From: Eucommia ulmoides
Taxonomy: Eukaryota > Streptophyta > Magnoliopsida > Garryales > Eucommiaceae
Direction: 5' to 3'
Length of the DNA: 64,000 nucleotides
Assembly (NCBI GenBank): GCA_016647705.1
Contig: CM028333.1
Coordinates: 26,158,243-26,222,242, forward strand
Positions within the stretch are counted from its first letter, which is position 1; each line of letters starts with the position of its first letter. The notes beneath the pieces were generated by a model that was given only the letters and a program-made list of their open reading frames with translations, was not told the origin of the DNA and ran no database searches. The position numbers and the translations under genes were made by a program. This document shows, piece by piece, positions 20,248-30,245 of the stretch.

Positions 20248-21273
20248 GGGAAAAGTACGATTTAGACCCTCTAACTATTGACACATTTCTAAGTGGTCCC
20301 TCTAAGTTTAAACGTTTCATTTTAAACCCTCTATGTATCTAACGTTTCATTTTAAACCCTCCGTCAGAGATTCTGTTAAAACTAACAGAATCTCAGGGGC
20401 AAAATGGTCATTTCACATTTTTAAAAATTTTTTAATCATTTTTAATTAATTTTTTTTAAAATTTTTTTTTTTTAATTTTTTTTTTCCCTCCTCTCTCTCT
20501 TCCTCCCCTTCCTCTCTCTCTCCCGCCACCTCCCTCTCCCTCCTTCCCTTTCCCCGCCACCTCCCTCTCCCTCTTCCTCTTCCTCCCCTTCCCCTTCCCC
20601 TCTCTCCCTCCCACCCCACCCCCTGCAACAGGGGGTGAAAAATCACCCCCTGTGGCAGGGGTGGTGCCACCCCCCGTAACAGGGGGTGGTTGCACCCCCT
20701 GCAACAGGGGGTGTTTTCACCCCCTATTTCAGGGGGTGGTTGCGCCCCCTGCAACAGGGGGTGGAATCACCCCCTGAAACAGGGGGTGAAAACACTCCCT
20801 GTTACAGGGGGGTGATTCCACCCCCTGAAACAGGGGGTGGCGCCACCCCCTGTTTCAAGGGTGGTTCCACCCCCCCTGAAACAGGGGGCGCAACCACCCC
20901 CTATTGCAGGGGGTGGGGTGGGAGGGAGAGAGGGGAAGGGGAGGAAGAGGGAGAGGGAGAGGGAGGTGGCGGGGAGAGGGAAGGAGGGAGAGGGAGGTGG
21001 CGGGAGAGAGAGAGGAAGGGGAGGAAGAGAGAGAGGAGGGAAAAAAAAATTAAATTTTTTTTTTAAAAAAAATTAATTAAAAATGATTAAAAAATTAAAA
21101 AAATATGAAATGACCATTTTGCCCCTGAAATTCTGTTAGTTTTAACGGAATATCTGACGGAGGGTTTAAAATGAAACGTTAGATACGTAGAGGGTTTAAA
21201 ATGAAACGTTTAAACTTAGAGGGACCACTTAGAAATGTGTCAATAGTTAGAGGGTCTAAATCGTACTTTTCCC
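20248..21273. mobile_element. Non-autonomous foldback Mutator-like element (MULE), 1026 bp
   Basis: The ends are long inverted repeats of more than 200 bp: gggaaaagtacgatttagac at the left and its reverse complement at the right. The flanks are a perfect 9-bp duplication, aaataataa (20239-20247 and 21274-21282); 9 bp is the Mutator signature. Inside, a pyrimidine-rich block (20480-20620) is mirrored by a purine-rich block (20920-21045), so nearly the whole element is one imperfect palindrome. The centre is an array of short hairpins (20624-20918). No transposase frame exists. Long frames here are low-complexity products of the repeats. Confidence 0.85.
20624..20918. repeat. Array of twelve short palindromes, about 25-bp period
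   Basis: Each unit reads caccccctg-nnn-cagggggtg with three variable loop bases (caa, ttt, aaa, tta and others), and units are joined by about four variable bases. I count twelve units in tandem, a few with one changed base. Arms are conserved while loops and joints vary. Confidence 0.88.
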
Positions 21274-21453
21274 AAATAATAATAATAATAATAATGAAAA
21301 GAAACTATTATTAAGGCAGTGATCTAAGGATGATTGTGCTCTTACTAAGCATATATGTATATATATAGATGGATAAAATTTGGTTATCTTATTTTTACTT
21401 TTTGCAATCTCTATATACCTTTCTCTTTTATACTCTCTCAAGTATGTATATGT
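21274..21453 (+). repeat. 3' LTR of the chromovirus remnant, second part
   Basis: Aligns with 15555-15676 of the 5' LTR (ggatgattgtgctcttacta, then the tgcaatctct region). It lies between the two foldback elements and contains the 9-bp duplication of the second one at its end. Confidence 0.75.
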
Positions 21454-21462
21454 TTTTATATA

Positions 21463-22352
21463 GGGAAAATTATATTTTTAATTCTCTAGATATTGACATT
21501 TTTTTAAATGGTCCATCTCCGTTTGAGTGTTTCATTTTAAACTCTCTAGGTATCAGCACGTTTTTTTCCTTAAAAAATCTGTTAAAACTAACAGAATAGA
21601 GGGGCAAGACCGTCATTTTACATATTTTTCTATTTTTTTTAATGATTTTTCCTTTTTTCTCCTTACATTTTTCTCTCTCTCTCCCTTCCTCCTCCCTTTT
21701 TTCTCTCTCCCTTATTCCCTCTCTCTCTTTCTATTCTTCCTTCTCTCCTCCTCTCTCCCTCCCTCCCTCCCTCCCTCCCTTTCTCCACCGACCTGAACAA
21801 GGGGTAGTAACACTCTCTATTTCAGGGGTATTTTCACCCCCTTCAACAGGGGGTGAAAACATCCCCTGTTTCAGGGGTGGTTTCACTCTCAAATAAGGTG
21901 GTGGTTCTACCCCTGTTTTGGGGGTAATTTCATCCCCTATTATAGAGGGTGGTTTGTCTCTTGTAACAGGGGGTGCCACCCCCCCGGTGCACCCCCATAA
22001 CAGGGGGTGGTTTTGGCTGGTAGGGAGGGAGAGGGAGATGGAGGAATAGATAAAGAGAGATGAAAGAAGGAAGAGTGAGAGAATCTTGAGCGGGAGAGAG
22101 AGAGAGGGGTCAAATAATAAAAGAAAAAGGAAATGAAAAATGAAAATAAAATAAAAAAAATGATTAAAAAATAAAAAAATATATAAAATGACGGTTTTAC
22201 CCTCAAAATCCTGTTAGTTTGGATGGAATTTCTAACAGAAGGACCAAATAAAAACGTGCTTATATTTAGAGGGTTTAAATTGAAACTCTCAAATAGAGAG
22301 AGACCATTTAGAAAAGTGTCAATACCTAGAGGGTTTAAAATGTAATTTTTTC
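21463..22352. mobile_element. Second foldback Mutator-like element, 890 bp, related to the first
   Basis: Inverted ends (gggaaaattatatttttaat and its diverged reverse complement at the right) and a perfect 9-bp duplication, ttttatata (21454-21462 and 22353-22361). The design is as in the first element: a pyrimidine block, a central hairpin array (21808-22010, more decayed, about eight units) and a purine block. The terminal repeats share many blocks with the first element, such as the gttagtttta-type segment, so the two are family members of different age. Confidence 0.82.
21808..22010. repeat. Decayed hairpin array of the second foldback element
   Basis: Units such as cacccccttcaacagggggtg and catcccctgtttcaggggtg recur about eight times with more base changes than in the first element. 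Confidence 0.7.
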
Positions 22353-22393
22353 TTTTATATATATAAACATATATAAGCCTATATAAGTCTAAT

Positions 22394-22399
<6 letters not shown>

Positions 22400-22437
<38 letters not shown>
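22400..22437. repeat. (AC)n microsatellite
   Basis: About 36 bp of pure AC repeats just before the tail of the minus-strand LINE. Confidence 0.95.
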
Positions 22438-22441
<4 letters not shown>

Positions 22442-23672
22442 ACAATAACACCAACTAAGTCTTTGTCCCACTTATATAGAGTCGGCTACATAAATCCATT
22501 TATGCCATAGTGATCGATTAAGGGTCATCCCCTCCGTCTGGTTTAATGTCGTCAAATTATTTCTAATAGTCTCGTCTAACGTCTTTTTAGGTCTACCTCT
22601 CCCTCTAGTAGCCCCCTGCACTTTAATTAAATCACATTTTCTCACTAGTGCTTCTGTGAGTTTTCTATACATAAGCCCAAACCATCGTAAACGATATTAT
22701 CTAATTTTCTCTTCGATGGGTGCTATTTCTAAATTCTCTCTAATAATTTTATTCTCGTATTCTCACTCATCTACCGCAACATCCTCATTTCTGTCAGCCC
22801 AATATTTTAGACATGATTCGTTTTTACCACCCAACATTCTAAACTATACAAAATCGCTGGTCTTAAAGCAGTTTTGTAGAATTTTTCTTTAAATTTTAAT
22901 CGGATCCTACGATCACAAATCACCCCAACAGTACTTCTTTACTTTAACCAACTTGCCTTGACTCTATGCATAATATTCTTCTCGATTTTGCCATTGATCT
23001 GAATCATTGAACCTAAATATCTAAAATGATCAACCTTTGGCACCTCCTCATCTCCAATTTTGATCGCACCACTAACTCTCCAGGCATTACTAAACTTGTA
23101 ATGCATGTATTCTGTCTTACTTCTGCTAACTTTTAAACAATTAGACTCTAAATTTTCTTTACATCTTTCTAACTTAGTATTAAGACATATTCTACTTTCG
23201 TCAACTAATATCATGTCATCCGTAAACAACATACTCTAAAGTACTCCATCTTGAATATGCTTTGTGAGCTTATCCATCACTAGAACAAAGATATAAGGAC
23301 TTAAAGATGATCATTGATGTAAACCTATATTAATATGAAATGTACAAGTATCGCATCTCCCTATTCGAACACTAGTAACTATACTTTCATACATATCCTT
23401 AATTATCTCGATGTACACATTGGATACCTATTTCTTTTCTAGTACCTACCACAAAACTTCTCTGGGTACTTGATCATAAGCCTTTTCTAGGTCCTCAAAT
23501 ACCATATGTAAATCTTTCTTTCTTTCTCTATATTTTTTCATTAATCTCCCAAGTAAATAGATAGCTTAAGTGGTTGATCAGCTGAGCATAAATCTAAATT
23601 GATTCTTTTCTATGCTCATTTCATATCTTATTCTATATTTTATCACTCTCTCCTAAAGTTTCATATTATGAC
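22438..23672 (-). mobile_element. 5'-truncated RTE-type LINE, minus strand
   Basis: The 3' end is at 22438, where a caacaataacacc-type tail meets the microsatellite. The minus strand encodes the second half of RT with the active-site region FTDDMILVDESRICLNTKL near 23220, a segment ending YLGSMIQINGKI, and a C-terminal GRGRPKKTL block near 22600. These match the LINE at 25140-26409. Several stops are present. It is truncated inside RT at about 23672. Confidence 0.82.
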
Positions 23673-23734
23673 TCATATTTTACACCTATCAGTGTGTGTG
23701 TGTGTGTGGTGTGTATGTACATACATACGGGAAT

Positions 23735-26409
23735 GGACAACCATAGGAATGGTGTGGATATTATGTTAGATAGGGATTTAAAGGATAGCGTGGTCGATAT
23801 TAAGAGAATTGGGGATAAGATGATGGTTATGAAGGTGGTAGTTAAAGGGGAGGTCATTAACGTTATTAATGTGTACTTTCCCTAAGTGGGACTGTAAGAA
23901 GATGTTAGACGAGAATTTTGGGAGAATACAGAAGAATTTGTTCAAAGTATACCTAACTAAGAAAAAATATTTATTGGGGGAGATTTGAATGAACATGTGG
24001 GGAAGGAAAAGAGAACTTTCGAGAAAGCACATGGTGATTATGGATTTAGGGGTGAGATGATTTTAGATTTTGCTATAGCGTATGATTTAATTAGTTATTC
24101 TGAATGCATGTTTTAAGAAGAGGAATGGGCACCTTATCACATTTAAGAGTGGACAGATGAATAACCAAATAGACTTTGTCCTTACTAAATCGCAGGATCA
24201 TTTAATATGCAAGGACTGTAAAATCATACTCGGGAAAAGTATTGTTGCCCAACATAGATTGATAGTGACCGATTTGAAGTTTCAAAAGTGGAAGTAAGAA
24301 TTTACGATAAGTAGGTATGCAAGGGTACGTTGGAGAGATCTAAGAAGTGAGAAGATGAAATTTTTTAAGGATAAAATTAGCAATATTGAGTTATGGAAGA
24401 GACATAAGCAAGTGAACAAAATGTGGGGTGATATGGTGACTCATATTAGAGAGATAGGAAGGGAAGTTGTAGGAGTTTTTAGAGGAGGGGGACCACAATA
24501 TAAAGAAAGTTGGTGGTGGAATGAGAAGGTCCAAAAAGTCGTTCATGACAAAAATATCGAAGTAGGGATAGTTGAGAGAAGTATAAACATACAAAAACAT
24601 AGGCAAAAAAAGTAATTAAAGAATCAATATTTCGAGCATACGATAATTTGTATCAAAGTTACATACAAAATATGGAGAAAGGGACATATTTAAACTCACT
24701 AAGTGACTGAACGAAAGACTAGAGATATAGGAAGTGTTAGATGCATCAAAGACGATAATGAGAAAATCTTGGTAAAAGATGAAGAGATTATGGAATGATG
24801 AGGAAGTTATTTTTATAACTTATTTTATGGAAACAATACTGAGGAATCTAGATTAGAGTTGCCTAGTTTACCTTCACACATGATTTATAGGTTTCAAAGA
24901 AAAATTAGGGTCTCAGAAGTTAGAATAGCACTAAGGAAGATGAAAATTGGAAGAGCAGTAGGGTCAGATGAGATTCCTATAGAGGTGTGAAAATGTTTGG
25001 GAGATCTTGGGATAGAGTGACTGACTAGACTTTCTAATGTTATTTTGAGGACTAAAAGAATGTTTGATGAGTAGAAGATGAGCATTTTAGTGTCCATTTA
25101 TAAAAAATAAAAGAAATGTTCAAAGTTGTGCGAATTACCAGGGCATAAAACTTATGAGTCATACTATAAAATTTTGAAAGAGAGTGATAGAATATAGAAT
25201 AAGACATGAAATGAGCATAAAAGATAACCAATTTGAATTTATACCCAACTGATCAACTATTGAAGCTATCAATTTACTCAGGAGATTAATGAAAAAATAT
25301 AGAGAAAAGAAGAAAGATTTACATATGGTATTTATGCTGGATCTAGAAAAAGCTTATGATCAGATACCCAAAGAAGTTTTATGGTGGGTGCTAAAAATGA
25401 AACATATATCCAATGTATATATTGAAATAATTAAGGATATGTATGAAAGTATAGTCATTAGTGTTCGAACAGGAGGGGCGATACTAGTGCATTTCCTATT
25501 AACATAGGCTTATATCAAGGATTATATTTAAGTCCTTACCTCTTCGTTTTAGTGATGGATGAGCTCACAAAATATATTCAAGATAATGTACCTTGGAGTA
25601 TATTACTTGCAGATGATATAGTACTAGTTGATGAAAATAGAATAAGTCTTAATACCAAGTTAAAAAGATGGAAAGAAGCCTTAGAGTCTAAAAGTTTGAA
25701 GGTTAGTAGAAGCAAAACGGAATACATGCATTGCAATTTAAGTAATGCTTGACGAGATGATAGTGTGGTCAAAATTGGAGAGAAGGAGGTTTCAAAGGTT
25801 GATTATTTTAGATATTTAGGCTTAATGATTCAAAACAATGACGAAATCAAAAAGGATATTACTCATAGAGTCAAGACATAATGGTTGAAGTGGAGAAGTG
25901 CAGTTGGGGTGCTATGCGATCGTAAGATATCGTTGAAACGCAAAGAAAAAATCTATAAAACATCAATAAGGCCAAAGCTTCTATATGGTTCGAAATGTTG
26001 GGCAATAAAATCAAAATATGTCCAGAAAATTGATGTGACAGAAATGAGGATGTTATGATAGATGAGTGGGAAGACAATAATGCATAAAATTAAGAATGAA
26101 ACTATTAGAGATAATTTAGGAATAGCAAATATCGAAGAGAAGATGAGAGAACGTTGTTTACGGTGGTTTAGACATGTATGCAGAATACCCATAGAAGCAC
26201 TAGTTAGAAAATGCGATTTATTTCAAGTGCGGGGAGTTACTAAAGGGAGAGGTAGGCCTAAGAAGACTTGGGATAAGACTATTAGAAGTGGTTTGATGAC
26301 ATTAAACCTGACTGAGGGAATAGCCCTTGATCGTTCATTATGACGTAAACGGATTCATGTAGCCAATCCAATTTAAGTGGGACAAAGACTTAGTTGTTGT
26401 TGTTGTTGT
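23735..26409 (+). mobile_element. 5'-truncated RTE-type LINE, plus strand
   Basis: The plus strand encodes part of an APE-type endonuclease (FIGGDLNEHVGKE near 23970), then RT with [20 protein letters not shown] near 25340 and the catalytic LADD at 25606-25617. A C-terminal GRGRPKKTWDKTI block follows near 26250. It ends with a (TTG)n tail at 26391-26409, usual for plant RTE elements. Many stops and frameshifts break the frame, so it is inactive. Start of the endonuclease is missing. Confidence 0.85.
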
Positions 26410-26483
26410 ATATATGTACATATATACATGCAAAAAATATATGCACATTGGTTTGGGAATATATAGTGTGTGCACACACACAC

Positions 26484-27865
26484 TGATAGGTGTAAAATAT
26501 TTATCTACTTCTAAGCCAAATTTGCCAGTTTTTGAGTGTTTTATTAATGTTTTGATTGTGTTTTAGTTGTTTTTATGTAAATTAGGTGTAGGGACGTAAA
26601 CGAGCAATAAACAAGCAAAATGGTGGGAAAAAGGCGAAGAAAAGTTAGAAAAATACAAGGGATCAAGACTGCAGTCTCACCGCCTGGGCGGTGAAAATGT
26701 AGGGAGTGCCGAAATTGAACAAGTCCCATCACCTAAGTGGTATGTCCATCGCCTAGGCGGTGAAAGTGCAGAGTATTTGAAGACTGTTCCACCGCCGCAA
26801 CGAAATTCCACCACCGCGGCGGTAAAAGATCAGAGAATTTCTAAAATTCACCGCCCCCTCCACTGCCACGGCGAAGGCTTAACCAACTTACTCACCGCCT
26901 AGGCGGTCAGCTCTGCATAAGCATAAAGATCTTTTTAGATATTTTTGAAACCTTGAGCCTATAAATACTTCTCCCCCACTTGTGAAAAAGGTTGTTGAAT
27001 GTTCCTAACCCTAGTATAGTATTCTTTAGCCATTTTTGAGAGATCAAGGTAGAGATTCATCATTTGGAAGAAGACGAAGCATTTGCGGAGCAATACTTAG
27101 TGATAGTGGACCGTTCCACTCTCAGTTTTGATCGTTCTTCCCTTGTTTTTATCTTTGTAATTACTTTTACATATTTAATGATGTTGAATCACTCTTGTTT
27201 TGTATGTTTATATGGTTAGGATCATGTAGTTTACATTAAATATTATCTAGGTATTGTTGTAAATCATGTAAATGCTAGTTTGATTTAATATACATTATTT
27301 TAATGGTTGTTTGTCTAAATTTGATTGTGTTTACCGTTATTCTTGATATTATCCTTGTTATAATATACCGAGAATACGGGGTTTGACACTCGGGAGAGGT
27401 AACCCCGGATTTGGACTAGGATAAACACAACGCGACATTCTAACGACTCGGGAGGGCGTTAGAAGGTGTGCAATCCATGACGTTGGTTCAAGACGCACGT
27501 GACTATGTGTTCGAAAAGACGTTCGAGGGGGACTTCGGCGTCAACGCGAAATCATATATTCGTTCGCTTGACATTTGGAAGAAAGAGTGAGCGAGTTGTA
27601 GATACAGAGATTGTCGGATAGGATACTTAGGTAATCAATATAGTTAAAACTAACATAATAGTTGTCATTTATGTTAGTTGTTAATTAAAATACAAACAAT
27701 TCTTGAAAAGTCGAGATAATATGAGACTATGCAAATCACAGTATTCAACTAAATTACACTTCTCCAGTGGAACGATATCCAATCTCACGATCATTATACT
27801 AAAACTTGACTTCGTGCACTTGTGAGTAGTCAATACGCGAGCGTGTAAAAACCTTGTCGTACTCA
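26484..27865 (+). mobile_element. Athila-like solo LTR, 1382 bp
   Basis: Starts TGATAGGTGTAAAAT, ends accttgtcgtactca, and is flanked by cacac on both sides. The flank is low-complexity, so the duplication is weak evidence. A TATA-like cctataaatac occurs near 26960. No internal sequence and no second LTR are present. The start and the end region (cttgacttcgtgcacttg) resemble Athila-type Ty3 LTRs. It lies in the (CA)n part of the chromovirus 3' LTR. Confidence 0.65.
26678..26910. repeat. Cluster of ACCGCCTAGGCGGT-type palindromes
   Basis: Motifs accgcctgggcggtga, tcgcctaggcggtga, accaccgcggcggtaa and accgcctaggcggtca occur within 230 bp, with further half-motifs (accgccgc, accgcccc) between. 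Confidence 0.85.
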
Positions 27866-27870
27866 CACAC

Positions 27871-29275
27871 GCGCGCACATACACACACACACACACATAT
27901 ATATAAAATGTTTATAGATAGATATAATTTTTGGTGAGGATTCAATTTGAAATAAATTACGTTCTTTATTAAAATGACATTTTTAGTACTTCGTTGATTA
28001 ATAAATTTTATTAATAGTGGTTAATATTTTTCTGTAAAGTAAATGATTGATTGATAAATTTTGTAAACGTGGCTGTAATATTTTAATTATACAATTAATA
28101 TTGATTTAAAAAAAAAAAGTCATTCATTTTTTAATGAATTTCATATAATTAAGAAATTTTGAGAATGGCCATGCATTTCACGCATTGCATTTCATATTAG
28201 ATTTATTTAGATAAATATTTAGTTTAGATCCTATCATTTCTTAGGTTCTTAGATGACACTGACTACGTCAGTATTTCGACAATAATATGAAAAGTAGTGC
28301 AATTGTCAAGGTGAGTGTACTGTCTTATATGTAAATTGCTAAATTATATTTTCATACTAAATTGTGAATTTTTTTTAATTAAAATAGACAAATTTATAAT
28401 GTTAAATGGATCAAATAAATGTTTAAATATGGAAAGTAATTTTATTATTATCCTACTATGCCATAGTGTGATCCTAACACGAGGGTATGTCTTGCGGAAT
28501 ATTGTTGGTCCTAACAGAAGAGCATGTTCAGTAGGACATTGTGTTGTGACCTGACAGAAAGAAAAATCCTGCAGGTAGTTGACGTATATTGTTGTTGTTG
28601 TTAATTATCAGTATAATATGGTTGTTTTTACCACGATTGTGATTATTGGTATAATATGGTAGTTTTTATCATGTGTTGGTTCCTACCGTTAGAGATATTA
28701 AATGGCATTGACACTAACAACCTTAGATTGCGTAGTTGCACAGACTACGGTATCGTCATAACTTTCGATCGTGAGGTGAAACAATCTTATGACTAGTATG
28801 AAAGTATGTGTAAGATATTTTATTATATAAAAGTAAAAATGATCAATTGATTCGAAATTCACTTGTTTTATTGAAATTTTGATACTACTCAGTATGACTG
28901 TATTTCTGTTTTGAAAAATGTATTCTGATAAAGGTACTTGATTCATGAATTATTTTTATATTATGAAGACAGTACATGATAAAATATTTTGTCTCAAATA
29001 CTCCAATTAGAGATGAGTCTAGTACTGGCATTAGATAGAGTTAAAAGGTGATGTGGCTTTTGAGACGGTCAGAACACTTGTTGGTAATAAGTGATTCGGA
29101 CTTTTGTAGTTTTGTTACAGAATAATTGGATATGTATAATTAAATTTTGAGCTAGTAAAATTTTTGAAAAAATCTATGTCTATTTACAGCTAGTTGTACA
29201 TTTGTTATTCATTGGGTAAATTCAAGTCAAAGTCACACCTAGCCTCGAGCGTGGAGCCCAAGTTGGGGCGTAACA
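27871..29275 (+). repeat. 3' LTR of the chromovirus remnant, last part
   Basis: After the (CA)n tract, 27898-28680 aligns with 15745-15910 and 18660-19170 of the 5' LTR. The end at 29220-29275 (cacacctagcctcgagcgtg, then ggggcgtaaca) is a usual chromovirus LTR end. The last 600 bp have no partner in the 5' copy because of the deletion there. Confidence 0.78.
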
Positions 29276-30245
29276 GTGGAAATGTGAAATTTTTTACCGA
29301 GATTTTTTTATTTTTTATTTTTTATTTAAGTCATTGAGTGAGTTAAGCAGTGTAGAGATATTTAAAGTTAGTGGATTGAGATATTGTACTAGTTTAATTT
29401 TAAATATTTCTTTTAAATTTAAATATGAACTACTATTTTTTTTTTATCTAATTTATTAATAGAATTTGTAAATTATAAACGAAGACTTCGCCTTATTACT
29501 CATTAAGCCCAATTATCAATTTATTATTAGTTTTTGACTAGTAAACTGTACTAGTTTAGAAAAAAAAAGTTATAATAAATTCTCAATATTGAAGCATGAA
29601 GCACTTAGGTATCGTTTGGTTACTTTGTTAATAATATTCAGGAGTGGATATATAAATTTTAGTGAGTAATGACATTTATAAATATCGAAAATAAATATGC
29701 TATTAAAAATTAAATAAATATTCACAAAAATGAAATAATATTTATATAAATTAACTTTTACTAATATACTATAAAATAACAAATAAATAATCATAAATTA
29801 GGATTAATTTTATTAATTTTTACAAATCGACAAATTTTAATTTAATTAATTTATACTTGATCAATAATAATGGTAAATTGAGCAGACATGAAAATGCACT
29901 AATGGAAGTTGATGTAGAAAAAACATATCATTGATTACAGTAGAAGAGATGATCAACGAGAAAATGGGAGTATGGTGAGAGAACTAGGTAATTAATGTAA
30001 AATGGGTAATTGTTGATGATAATGGTGGTGGGGGTAATAATTAACGGCCACCATTGATGATTGAGATAAGGAGCACGAAGATGATGGGATGAATAAATTT
30101 TGAGGTCTCTTTCATCTCATGTTTTTTACTTTTAAAGTTTTACACGTACATACAGATATAGTTTGATAAAAGAAAATTTTCTTTTTAAAATGCTTTATTT
30201 ATGTTCGTAGATTCCTGAATAAAAGTCCAGCCGAGGGCGGCGCGC
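29276..30245. other. AT-rich region upstream of the PPR gene
   Basis: About 970 bp of unique-looking AT-rich sequence. I see no coding sequence or transposon ends. It must contain the PPR promoter, but no convincing TATA box stands out near the gene; the last 30 bp become GC-rich (gccgagggcggcgcgc). Confidence 0.6.

Larger units (their letters stand above)
15165..29275 (+). mobile_element. Ty3 chromovirus (Tekay/Del-like) remnant with many nested insertions
   Basis: The outer ends are TG at 15165 (tgtaagactc) and CA at 29275 (ggggcgtaaca), with flanks gagga and gtgga, a target duplication with one mismatch. LTR sequence occurs at 15165-15910 plus 18660-19190 (5' copy) and from 19884 in pieces to 29275 (3' copy). 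Between them only the integrase end and a chromodomain-like tail remain (19195-19830), followed by a purine tract. The 5' LTR end, primer site, gag, protease, RT and most of integrase have been lost by a deletion near 19190. About 9 kb of younger elements lie inside the LTR copies. Confidence 0.8.

Noticed and set aside
20624-20918. CRISPR-like regular array
   Set aside because: Units are palindromes with 3-base loops and about 4-base joints, in a plant transposon; there are no spacers and no cas genes.
20446-21076. Open frames rich in PPPVTGGG, GGRERG and similar repeats in the foldback MULE
   Set aside because: They are translations of the hairpin array and the purine/pyrimidine blocks, present on both strands, without domain features.
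22438-26409. One LINE with a twin-priming inversion
   Set aside because: Twin priming would place the 5' part inverted next to the 3' part. Here both parts contain the same RT 3' region and their own tails, so they are two insertions.
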